Shown here in pieces: positions 15,433-21,306 of a stretch of 21,306 nt of DNA. Position 1 is the stretch's first letter. Each line of letters begins with the position of its first letter. This DNA comes from an uncultured Clostridia bacterium (GTDB lineage Bacteria > Bacillota > Clostridia > TANB77 > CAG-508). A program made the position numbers and the translations under genes. Below the pieces are notes generated by a model. It searched no databases and was not told where the DNA came from. It saw only the letters and a program-made list of their open reading frames with translations. Where the stretch lies: assembly GCA_947624925.1 (NCBI GenBank), contig CANQMG010000015.1, positions 1 to 21,306 of the forward strand, read 5' to 3'.

Positions 15433-15470
15433 GTAGTCTACAATTTTTTTGTTAGACTGCTTTTTTATTT
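15433..15470 (+). terminator. Plus-strand-type terminator inside a minus-strand operon
   Basis: The stem is 15433-15440 with 15453-15460, and six T residues follow on the plus strand (15461-15466). There is no T run on the minus-strand side, and no plus-strand gene is seen before it. It may end an antisense transcript. Confidence 0.5.
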
Positions 15471-15478
15471 TCTAAATT

Positions 15479-16366
15479 TTAAGATGCTATTTTTACAATT
15501 TTATAGTCATTTAATATAGCAAAATCATTTCTTGTACTTATACTAAGTGGATATATAACACTATTCACTTTAAGATTTACTATATCTTGTTTACTATTTT
15601 CAGGCATCAAATAAAGCTCTCTGTTTTTTGAATCAGTATCCTTAAATATAATTTTTGTTGCTTCTTTGTTTTCTACCTTTGCTTTTTCAAAACCTGTGAT
15701 TAATAAAAAATTTTTTTTATTTTGATTATTGATAGAATTATTTTGATTTTGAATATTAGTTGTTCCATCAGTTTTAGAATTAACAACCCCTAATTTTCTA
15801 ATATCTGGAACATAATTTATACCTTTATATGATGATGGCACTGGTGTTAAAAATAACTCATACCAGTCTTTCGTTAAATCCTCGCCTAAACGGTTTGCTC
15901 TTACAATTCTTTTTAGCATCTTATTAATTCCATTTTGATTTCCAGTTGGATAGCACCATATTCCTTCATCTTCCAACTTATCAAGTATAAAATATAATCT
16001 ACCTATAAATTTACATTCATTACCTAGTGCATAATCACATTCCTTACAATTACATTTTATTTTTTTCTTCTTTCCATTTTCATCAATGTAAATTGCTTCT
16101 TTATTATTGCCATAACAAACTCTTTTTTTACCTGAATATCTTTCCAAATGAATATCCATAGGATTTTGATTAACAAATCTTATTTTTAGTTTTTTAGGTT
16201 TGTCATAAACTTCATTAAAAAGCTCTACTGCTAATGAAGATGTCATCTTATCTAAATGCACATTAAAATATCCATATTTGACAGGAATGTCTTTTGCATT
16301 TCTTTCACCAATTTTTACATTGCCAATTACTCTATTATTAGCAAATTCTTGAATATTAACTCCCAT
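15479..16366 (-). CDS. Phage-type protein, possibly Gp3-like recombination directionality factor, 295 aa
   Basis: Visible are VKYGYFNVHLDKMTSSLAVEL (split by no break, about 29-49), PKKLKIRF (about 57-64), a cysteine cluster CNCKECDYALGNECKF (about 105-120), RLYFILDKLEDEGIWCYPTG, and a C-terminal OB-like part after a low-complexity Asn/Gln linker (about 205-220). The middle layout resembles the Gp3-like directionality factors and related phage hydrolase-annotated proteins, which have a CxC...CK..G.L.F...GVW pattern. That assignment is tentative; if right it would imply a serine integrase outside the window. It ends VKIAS. ATG at 16366 follows AAGGAAGGGG. Confidence 0.6.
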   Translation of the reverse strand: MGVNIQEFANNRVIGNVKIGERNAKDIPVKYGYFNVHLDKMTSSLAVELFNEVYDKPKKLKIRFVNQNPMDIHLERYSGKKRVCYGNNKEAIYIDENGKKKKIKCNCKECDYALGNECKFIGRLYFILDKLEDEGIWCYPTGNQNGINKMLKRIVRANRLGEDLTKDWYELFLTPVPSSYKGINYVPDIRKLGVVNSKTDGTTNIQNQNNSINNQNKKNFLLITGFEKAKVENKEATKIIFKDTDSKNRELYLMPENSKQDIVNLKVNSVIYPLSISTRNDFAILNDYKIVKIAS

Positions 16367-16383
16367 ATTTTACCCCTTCCTTT

Positions 16384-16632
16384 TTAAGCTGTTTTACTTA
16401 TTAGCTTATTTTTATTTGAATAAATAAACTCTTCAATTTTATAGACTAATTCTTTTCTTAATTCATTGATAATTTTTGAATCTTTATTTTCTGTTTCTTT
16501 GCTTTTTGTTGTTATAGTAATATTTAATTCTTCTAATTTTTCTTCAAAAATTTCTACTATTTCTGAGGCAAATTCATTATAAATTGAAGTATTATTTATA
16601 GGTATCTTTTTTTTATTTGAGATACATATCAT
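16384..16632 (-). CDS. First gene of the long operon, hypothetical, 82 aa
   Basis: A small acidic helical protein starting MICISNKKKIPINNTSIYNE, with EIVEIFEEKLEELNITITTK in the middle and ISKTA at the end. It follows a strong site (AAGGAGGAG) and is the first frame after the structured leader and its terminator, so it should show most directly what the leader controls. No family is recognised. Confidence 0.7.
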   Translation of the reverse strand: MICISNKKKIPINNTSIYNEFASEIVEIFEEKLEELNITITTKSKETENKDSKIINELRKELVYKIEEFIYSNKNKLISKTA

Positions 16633-16639
16633 TATTTCT

Positions 16640-16965
16640 CCTCCTTTTCATTTTTTGTATTTAAAACAAGATATAGCTCAAATCCTCCTTTCCTAAAATA
16701 AAATAAAAAAAGGCAAAAAATAAAGAAGATCTCTTGGGGGCAGTTATCTTCGTTTACCTTTTACCTTTAATTTAAAACTTAAAGCACAATAAATATAAGT
16801 ATAAATTTAAGCTTGTGCTTCCTTAACTACACTTGTTATATAAAACAAGTATTATGGCACTATAAAAATGCCTTAAACCCAATTTTAACATCATTTAAGA
16901 TGTATTTAATTAGGTCATAGAATAAGTTTATTCTTATTCTACTAAATTGTTTTAAATACGTTTAT
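16640..16965 (-). ncRNA. Structured leader RNA with terminator before the long operon
   Basis: About 325 bases without a gene hold, in minus-strand order, a short stem 16902/16889, stem 16872-16869 with 16859-16856, a 7-bp stem 16850-16844 with 16837-16831, an 8-bp stem 16820-16813 with 16789-16782, and then a terminator hairpin. This layout of stems ending in a terminator just before the first ribosome site is that of an attenuator or antitermination leader. I do not recognise it as a known riboswitch class and there is no T-box motif. Confidence 0.5.
16693..16761 (-). terminator. Leader terminator
   Basis: CCTTT/AAAGG (16757-16761 with 16709-16713) and GAAGAT/ATCTTC (16746-16751 with 16725-16730) form one hairpin with a loop rich in C on the minus strand. 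A long T-rich run follows to 16693. It lies about 60 bases before the gene at 16632. Confidence 0.65.
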
Positions 16966-16971
16966 ATTATA
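16966..16971 (-). promoter_or_regulatory. Candidate -10 box of the long operon
   Basis: A perfect TATAAT on the minus strand, just before the structured leader. No good -35 box lies at 16-18 bases; a TTGCAT is only 10 bases away. An activator or a special sigma factor may be needed, and the region-4-like protein encoded at 17487-17846 is a possible partner (inference). Confidence 0.4.
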
Positions 16972-17113
16972 CAATTTTTTTATGCAAGAAAAAATATAAG
17001 AAATAAAAATTTTTTTATTTGCTATTTTCAAAGTATTTAGCTAATATTTATATGAATTTTATCTTTTTTTAGATATTACATACCTCATGATAAAACTTAT
17101 TATAGTTTTATTA

Positions 17114-17503
17114 TTATTCATTATCTATAACTAAAAAATTGTCTATATACTCTTGTATTTTATTTTTGTTAATTGGTTTATATTCAATATTAAATCCAAG
17201 TTCCTGTGCTTTTTTTATTGTAGAAATATCATGATTTCCTGTAACAAGAACAAATTCAGGTTTCTTAGTTATATTAGGATTAGAAATGATAAATTCTATA
17301 ACTTCTATTCCATTTTTTTTAGGCATATCCATATCAGTGAAAACTAAATCAGCTTCTAAACTTATTATTTTCTGTATTGCTTCTTCTCCATCAAAAGCAA
17401 TATCTACTTTTTCTACTCTTTCATTAGATGTAATTACTAATTGCATATTTTTTGCAATAGCTTCTATATCATCAGCTATGACAACATTAATTTTCCTTTT
17501 CAT
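17114..17503 (-). CDS. Stand-alone response-regulator receiver domain, 129 aa
   Basis: The receiver fold is complete: NVVIADDIEAIA (acidic pair DD at about 11-12), LVFTDMDMPKKNG with the phospho-acceptor Asp in TDMDMP (about 54), VLVTGNHD (conserved Thr, about 87) and YKPI (Lys, about 109). No output domain follows. ATG at 17503 is preferred to the in-frame TTG at 17521 because GGAGGG lies before it. It overlaps the sigma-like gene by 17 bases. Single receivers act by protein-protein contact; no histidine kinase is in the window, so it may be charged by a host kinase and thus let the element sense host state. Confidence 0.85.
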   Translation of the reverse strand: MKRKINVVIADDIEAIAKNMQLVITSNERVEKVDIAFDGEEAIQKIISLEADLVFTDMDMPKKNGIEVIEFIISNPNITKKPEFVLVTGNHDISTIKKAQELGFNIEYKPINKNKIQEYIDNFLVIDNE

Positions 17504-17846
17504 TTTTATATTTCCCTCCAAAATTACTTTTATATTCTTCTAAAATTTCTTCTATTATTTTAATATTCTTATTATTTCTTTTTAATCTCGTTTTCATAGA
17601 CATAATTGAATATTTAACAGCAGGAAGTGTACAATTATAAATTCTAGCAATCTGAGCATAATTCATATCTTTTTTTCCATCTCTATTAAGTCCATAGTAT
17701 AAACAAAACCTATCTTTTTGTATTTTAGTGGCTGTTTTTTCATTTTCTACACATTCTAACATTTTCATTTTTTGCTTGTTATTTAATTTTGAAGATTTTA
17801 ATAATTCTAAAAGCTCTTTCGTTATTTCATATTCATAATAAATCAT
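17487..17846 (-). CDS. Sigma-70 region 4-like DNA-binding protein, 119 aa
   Basis: The middle reads QKDRFCLYYGLNRDGKKDMN then YAQIARIYNCTLPAVKYSIM (about 42-81), a helix-turn-helix as in sigma region 4 and in small phage sigma-like regulators. There is no region 2, so it cannot by itself melt a promoter and probably modifies host RNA polymerase or binds DNA. It ends with a basic linker. It overlaps the receiver gene by 17 bases, so both are made together. ATG at 17846 follows AAAGGAAAA. Confidence 0.75.
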   Translation of the reverse strand: MIYYEYEITKELLELLKSSKLNNKQKMKMLECVENEKTATKIQKDRFCLYYGLNRDGKKDMNYAQIARIYNCTLPAVKYSIMSMKTRLKRNNKNIKIIEEILEEYKSNFGGKYKNEKEN

Positions 17847-17897
17847 ATATTTTTCCTTTCTTATTTTTTTATTCTTGGGCGAACTCAGTCTGTCTGT

Positions 17898-17926
17898 TTG
17901 GTAAAAAAAATAATGTAAAATATATT
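17898..17926 (+). promoter_or_regulatory. Promoter of the 17959 regulator
   Basis: TTGGTA (17898-17903) and TATATT (17921-17926) are 17 bases apart, about 30 bases before the start. It lies between divergent regulator genes. Confidence 0.5.
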
Positions 17927-17958
17927 TAATTATTAAAGATATGGAAGGAGTAGTATTC

Positions 17959-18222
17959 GTGGCATCTATTAGAAAATTAAATGATAATTTTAATATAATC
18001 GGCTTTAATTTAAAAAAGATTCGTGAGCAAAAACACCTCTCTCAATTGGACTTATGTTGCAAACTTGATTTACTTGGTGTAACAATGTATAAATCAGACA
18101 TTTATGAAATTGAAAATAACAAAAGACTTGTTAAAGATTTTGAAGTAAAAGCAATATGTTTAGCCTTATCTATTACACTTGATGAGTTATATGATGATAC
18201 AAACAAATTCTTTGAGCACTAA
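17959..18222 (+). CDS. XRE-family transcription regulator, 87 aa
   Basis: The helix-turn-helix reads GFNLKKIREQKHLSQLDLCC followed by YKSDIYEIENNKRLVKDFEV and ICLALSITLDELY, the usual Cro/C1-type layout. GTG at 17959 is chosen over ATG 17941 because GAAGGAG lies eight bases before it and is itself inside the longer frame. It is divergent from the sigma-like and receiver genes, a position typical of a repressor that controls both directions. A terminator uses its stop codon. Confidence 0.85.
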   Translation: MASIRKLNDNFNIIGFNLKKIREQKHLSQLDLCCKLDLLGVTMYKSDIYEIENNKRLVKDFEVKAICLALSITLDELYDDTNKFFEH

Positions 18223-18240
18223 TAAAATATTAGTGTTTTT
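18217..18240 (+). terminator. Terminator of the 17959 regulator
   Basis: CACTAATA (18217-18224) pairs with TATTAGTG (18228-18235), then five or more T residues. The stop TAA lies inside the stem. Confidence 0.8.
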
Positions 18241-18264
18241 TATTTTCAATTTCATAATTAACAT

Positions 18265-18789
18265 TTAATAGTTCCTTTTTATTATATCTATAATTCTTCC
18301 AATCTCTAAATTTTTATTAGTTGTTATTTCCATTAAATCATCTTTTCTACGATCATTAGCTTCTACATTGTTTGCTTTATCTTCTAATTTTTTAATAGCA
18401 GTTGGATGTGCTTCTATGAAATCTTTTGCACCATCTCTTGTTATAAAATAATAAATTTCATCTTCTCCAAATATTACTTTAAAAACAGGTTGTCCTAAAA
18501 TAACATTATCTTCTATTCTAATTTTTTGATTTTTTAATATTTCAGCTATCTTTTTTAAATACTCATAATCATTAGATTCAATTTGCATTTTTGCTTTTGT
18601 ATAGAAATAGTTTTCAATATTATTTATTGTTTTCTCAATTAAATCTATTTCTTCTTCAGTTATATCTTTTTTTTCAATTTCTTGTAGTAAACTAACTAAT
18701 CTTTCATCTCCTACACTTACATCAATTCGAGTATTGCTCAAAATATGTTTAGCTCTTTCTTTTAATTCTATAATTCTTTTTTCTTCCAT
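18265..18789 (-). CDS. Hypothetical protein, 174 aa
   Basis: It has a helical, charged N-terminus (IIELKERAKHILSNTRIDVS), a middle helix region, then PVFKVIFGEDEIYYFITRDG (about 107-126) and AKDFIEAHPTAIKKLEDKAN, a strand-helix unit found in some uncharacterised element proteins. No signal peptide or membrane segment. It is divergent from the XRE gene at 18941, with two palindromic operators between them, so it may be a target of that regulator. The start at 18789 follows AAGGTG. Function unknown. Confidence 0.7.
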   Translation of the reverse strand: MEEKRIIELKERAKHILSNTRIDVSVGDERLVSLLQEIEKKDITEEEIDLIEKTINNIENYFYTKAKMQIESNDYEYLKKIAEILKNQKIRIEDNVILGQPVFKVIFGEDEIYYFITRDGAKDFIEAHPTAIKKLEDKANNVEANDRRKDDLMEITTNKNLEIGRIIDIIKRNY

Positions 18790-18853
18790 ATAATCACCTT
18801 CTTTTGTTATTTAATTATATTTTACATTTTTTCCCTGAATTTGTAAACACTTT

Positions 18854-18888
18854 TTAAGGAATTTCTTAATAATTAAGGAATTCCTTAG
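18854..18888. promoter_or_regulatory. Tandem palindromic operators
   Basis: TTAAGGAATTTCTTAA (18854-18869) and TTAAGGAATTCCTTAG (18873-18888) are near-perfect palindromes 19 bases apart, centre to centre almost two helical turns. They lie between divergent genes and are likely bound by one of the XRE regulators. Confidence 0.65.
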
Positions 18889-18909
18889 TTGTTTAAATTT
18901 TTATTTTGC

Positions 18910-18915
18910 TATACT
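18910..18915 (+). promoter_or_regulatory. Candidate -10 box of the 18941 regulator
   Basis: TATACT about 25 bases before the start; a TTGTTT at 18889-18894 is only 15 bases upstream and overlaps the edge of the operators. Confidence 0.45.
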
Positions 18916-18940
18916 TTTTTTGGAAGGATTAGGTGATTTT

Positions 18941-19180
18941 ATGCAACTTTCTGTAGCTACAAGAAAAAGAATTCTAGAATTAATGCAAGAACATAATATT
19001 AAAAGACCTTATGATTTAACGAGAGCTGCTGGTATATCTCTACCAACCTTTTCTGATTTTATGAAAGGTGATACAAAACATTTGCGTTCTGATACTGTAT
19101 TGCATATTTGTGAAGCATTTAACATTACACTTGCTGAATTTTACTCAAGTAATCTTTTCGACGATGTAATGGCTGAATAA
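18941..19180 (+). CDS. Small XRE-type regulator, 79 aa
   Basis: It reads TRKRILELMQEHNIKRPYDL then TRAAGISLPTFSDFMKGDTK and ICEAFNITLAEFYSS, a compact helix-turn-helix repressor of the Cro/C1 type. ATG at 18941 is chosen over the TTG at 18920; AGGTG lies close before it. The operators upstream suggest it controls itself and the divergent gene at 18265-18789. It may belong to the element end or to the chromosome; nothing in the sequence decides this. Confidence 0.82.
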   Translation: MQLSVATRKRILELMQEHNIKRPYDLTRAAGISLPTFSDFMKGDTKHLRSDTVLHICEAFNITLAEFYSSNLFDDVMAE

Positions 19181-19243
19181 GAATTAAATAAATTTAATAT
19201 ACAATGTCTTTATGAATATTATTAATTGTAAATATTTTTTATA

Positions 19244-19272
19244 TTGACTTTTTTATGAAAATGTTATATTAT
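19244..19272 (+). promoter_or_regulatory. Promoter of tRNA-Pro
   Basis: TTGACT (19244-19249), 17 bases, TATTAT (19267-19272), about ten bases before the tRNA. Confidence 0.7.
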
Positions 19273-19281
19273 ATTTATCAA

Positions 19282-19357
19282 CGGGGTGTAGCTCATTTGG
19301 TAGAGCGCGTGGTTTGGGACCATGAGGTAGCACGTTCGATTCGTGTCACCCCGACCA
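19282..19357 (+). tRNA. tRNA-Pro(UGG)
   Basis: The cloverleaf is complete: acceptor CGGGGTG with CACCCCG, D arm GCTC...GAGC, anticodon arm CGTGG-TTTGGGA-CCATG (anticodon TGG, G at 37), T arm GCACG-TTCGATT-CGTGT, discriminator A and encoded CCA. The anticodon loop has the normal 7 bases, so it is not a frame-shifting tRNA. It has its own promoter and terminator. The proS gene, encoding its synthetase, lies nearby. Confidence 0.95.
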
Positions 19358-19363
19358 TTATTA

Positions 19364-19392
19364 AAAGTTCCATATATAAAGGAACTTTTTTT
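19364..19392 (+). terminator. Terminator of tRNA-Pro
   Basis: AAAGTTCC (19364-19371) pairs with GGAACTTT (19381-19388), followed by T residues. Confidence 0.8.
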
Positions 19393-19424
19393 CATTTTTG
19401 GATAAACTTTAATTCTTTATTTTG

Positions 19425-20051
19425 TTATCTTATATATCTTTTTTTACGAATCTTTTTGGGTAAAAATGGAGATAAACTAATTACATTGCTATCTATTCTA
19501 AATCTTATCTTCAAATATGTTGTAAAAATAATTTTTTTAAAATCCTTATTATAGTCTATTCTTAATATAGCAAAAACAGAAGCAAAGATAATTATTATCT
19601 CAGATATAACTGCTACATATGCTTTTACGAACAAGTCATAAATAATCCATGTTATGCTTGTAATTATTTGCCCTTCTCTCAAAATTTTTATATTCGATTG
19701 CCATGTAAACAATATACTTAAAAAACTTGCAATCACTGGAAAAATATCAAATAAATTATTATATGTTATTATCCCACACACAGATGATAACATAATTAAT
19801 AATATAAATGTATATTTGTTCTTTTTAGTAGTGTAATAAAATATAATACATCTAATCATATTAACGACAAATAATATCATTCCAGGATATGCCTTTATTA
19901 TCAAGTATTGAGCTGAATAAAAGAAAAAAGAAATTATTTGATAAAATAATATTTTTCTTTTATTTTTTTGTTGCATACTACTGATAAAAAATACTAAACC
20001 ACATACCCCAAAGATTTGACTAATTAAAAAATTCAATTTTAATCTCCTCAT
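19425..20051 (-). CDS. YgjV-like membrane protein, 208 aa
   Basis: Several hydrophobic helices are seen: IFGVCGLVFFISS (about 13-25), ILFYQIISFFFYSAQYL, MILFVVNMIRCIIFYYT, TFILLIMLSSVCGII, IFPVIASFLSILFTW and VISEIIIIFASVFAI. The repeated pattern of short helix pairs with QYL and RCIIF motifs matches the YgjV family of inner membrane proteins, whose role is unknown. The tail from about 170 is basic and cytoplasmic. It looks chromosomal. The start at 20051 follows a GGAG-like site. Confidence 0.75.
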   Translation of the reverse strand: MRRLKLNFLISQIFGVCGLVFFISSMQQKNKRKILFYQIISFFFYSAQYLIIKAYPGMILFVVNMIRCIIFYYTTKKNKYTFILLIMLSSVCGIITYNNLFDIFPVIASFLSILFTWQSNIKILREGQIITSITWIIYDLFVKAYVAVISEIIIIFASVFAILRIDYNKDFKKIIFTTYLKIRFRIDSNVISLSPFLPKKIRKKRYIR

Positions 20052-20111
20052 ATAATATTTTCAATCTTTTGTAAATTATTTTAACATATTGTAAAAGTAA
20101 TTTTAATAAAT

Positions 20112-20146
20112 AAAGAGAAGACTCAAAATATAAGTCTTCTTTTTAT
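20112..20146 (-). terminator. Terminator after proS
   Basis: AGAAGACT (20116-20123) pairs with AGTCTTCT (20133-20140), extended by A/T pairs. T residues follow on both strands; it may be bidirectional. Confidence 0.7.
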
Positions 20147-21306
20147 TTATCTTAACATATCATTTTCGTCCTGTTTTATTTTGTCATTTTTTTTTACATT
20201 ATTGTTTCTTACAATATCTAATTCATCTGAATATCCATTTAAACGAATACTATTTATTTTAATCAATTTATTAACTAATTCTTCTTCAGTCATAATAGTT
20301 TTCTCTCCAGTAGCAATGTTTTCTACTTCAATCTCTGAGTCCTTAGTTTTGTCGCCAAAAACAGCCATAAAAGGTGTTCCTAAAATTCTAGTATCCTTCA
20401 TTTTAGAACCAATTGTTCCCTGTACTCTATCATCCAAAACTGTTTCAACTCCATATTTTTTTAGAATTTCATATAAAGCACCTGCTTTAGCAACTTTTTC
20501 TTTATTATCCATTTTAGGTACAATTTGTAATAAATATGGAGCTAAATTTATTGGTAATGCTATTCCATTTGGGTTTCCTTGCTTATCTCTAATAAGACTT
20601 TTTTCGTAAATTGTTGCTAGTGTTCTACTTACTCCAATTCCATAACAAGCCATTTGATAGTCACATGAATTATTATCCTTATCTTGATATGTTGCATTTA
20701 GTGGAGAGGAATATTTTGTTCCTAACTGAAATATATGTCCTAATTCTATTGCTTTTCTTTTTTCTAATTTACTTACATCATCAATACCATACTCATTCTT
20801 TAAATATGTAGCATAATCTTCTCTTTCTAATATTTCTACATTTAACCCTTTGCCTGTATTAGGATCTATTAGAATTGTATCTTCTCCTATATCAGATAAA
20901 GTCATAAATTCTTCTGATTTGCTATCTCCCATTGCACCACTATCTGCTGCTACAGGAATAACATCAAGTCCAAGCCTCTTAAACAATTCAATATATGCTT
21001 TTCTCATTTTACTATAAGATTTTTGTAAACCTTCTTCATCTTTATCAAAACTATACGCATCCATCATAGAAAATGCTTTACCTCTTAATAAATATCCTCT
21101 TGGTCTTTTTTCATTTCTAAATTTAGGTCCAATTTGATAATATATTACTGGTAAATTTTTATATGATGTTAAAATTCCTTTAGCAAAATCAGTAACGGCT
21201 TCTTCTGCTGTTGGAGCAACTGCAAAGTCACCTTTTTCAGTATTAATTTGTAACATTATGCCATCGTCAATAAATCTATTCCATCTTCCTGATTCAGTCC
21301 ATAATG
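20147..21306 (-). CDS. proS: Prolyl-tRNA synthetase, 5' end outside window
   Basis: ProRS joins proline to tRNA-Pro. The frame is open to the window end and reads WTESGRWNRF just upstream of the first Met, so the N-terminus is missing. Class II motif 2 is seen as FRNEKRPRGYLLRGKAFSMM..SF, with APTAEEAVTDF before it, GIGVSRTLATI as motif 3, and the anticodon-binding domain LQIVPKMDNKE...VLDDR. The large editing insertion usual in bacterial ProRS is nearly absent: only about 90 residues lie between the AADSGAMG stretch and the QLGTKYS stretch. This is a chromosomal gene with no CGG codon in view, and it has a short tail ending DENDMLR. Confidence 0.93.
   Translation of the reverse strand, partial: LWTESGRWNRFIDDGIMLQINTEKGDFAVAPTAEEAVTDFAKGILTSYKNLPVIYYQIGPKFRNEKRPRGYLLRGKAFSMMDAYSFDKDEEGLQKSYSKMRKAYIELFKRLGLDVIPVAADSGAMGDSKSEEFMTLSDIGEDTILIDPNTGKGLNVEILEREDYATYLKNEYGIDDVSKLEKRKAIELGHIFQLGTKYSSPLNATYQDKDNNSCDYQMACYGIGVSRTLATIYEKSLIRDKQGNPNGIALPINLAPYLLQIVPKMDNKEKVAKAGALYEILKKYGVETVLDDRVQGTIGSKMKDTRILGTPFMAVFGDKTKDSEIEVENIATGEKTIMTEEELVNKLIKINSIRLNGYSDELDIVRNNNVKKNDKIKQDENDMLR

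Noticed and set aside
16633..17113. CRISPR array or tRNA cluster in the longest gap
   Set aside because: No regular repeats and no cloverleaf could be formed; the stems fit a leader RNA better.
19282..19357. tRNA-Pro as the attachment site of the element
   Set aside because: The element lies on the 5' side of the tRNA and no second copy of the tRNA 3' end is visible. Integration at tRNA genes normally places the element at the 3' side. The true boundary is not visible.
19255..19554. Plus-strand frame of 99 codons
   Set aside because: It runs through the tRNA-Pro gene and its terminator.

Overview
The window is very AT-rich DNA (by eye about a quarter G+C) with Shine-Dalgarno sites, TTG/GTG starts and gene families typical of low-GC Firmicutes (Clostridia or Bacilli). 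Almost all of it, about positions 840-18900, is a compact, mostly minus-strand early/replication module of an integrated mobile element (prophage or integrative conjugative element). It is flanked on the left by the right end of an IS21-family insertion sequence and on the right by chromosomal genes: tRNA-Pro(UGG), a YgjV-type membrane protein and proS. No integrase, capsid or conjugation gene lies inside the window.

Layout: 1-840, 3' part of istB and the IS21 right end, abutting a shortened PAPS-reductase-like gene (836-1509). 1510-9545: small element proteins, a CHC2/Toprim primase-like protein, an ArdC-like antirestriction protein with a zinc-metallopeptidase motif, two members of one uncharacterised phage family, and two DNA methylases. 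9661-10446: SSB and a ribosomal protein bS6 homologue. 10457-12428: a class II glutamine amidotransferase next to an amidoligase. 12476-14670: an SbcC/Rad50-like ATPase and an Erf-type annealing protein. 14667-16632: further early genes, one perhaps a Gp3-like directionality factor. 16640-16975: a structured, terminator-bearing leader RNA in front of this long operon. 17114-19180: regulators, namely a lone receiver domain, a sigma-region-4-like protein, two XRE-type regulators and tandem palindromic operators.

The most striking feature is a systematic +1 frameshift at CGG. Four genes (PAPS-reductase-like with two sites, primase-like, methylase, glutamine amidotransferase) are broken in the standard reading. 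Each break sits exactly at an in-frame CGG codon. Skipping its C and reading the next three bases as GGA or GGT (Gly) restores a conserved glycine in a family motif and the rest of the protein. I found five in-frame CGG codons in the supported coding sequence, all five are such sites, and none is used as a plain Arg codon. Every site has the form NNT-CGG-(A/T). Repeated random decay or sequencing error would not be expected to respect codon phase and strand in this way. The data suggest that CGG is not decoded as Arg here but acts as a shift site or as a CGGN quadruplet for glycine. No tRNA that could do this is in the window.

As a whole, the module looks built for DNA replication and recombination (primase, Erf, SbcC-like, SSB), protection from host defence (ArdC-like, methylases) and modification chemistry (PAPS-type enzyme, amidotransferase plus amidoligase). 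Expression of several of these enzymes would depend on the unusual CGG reading.
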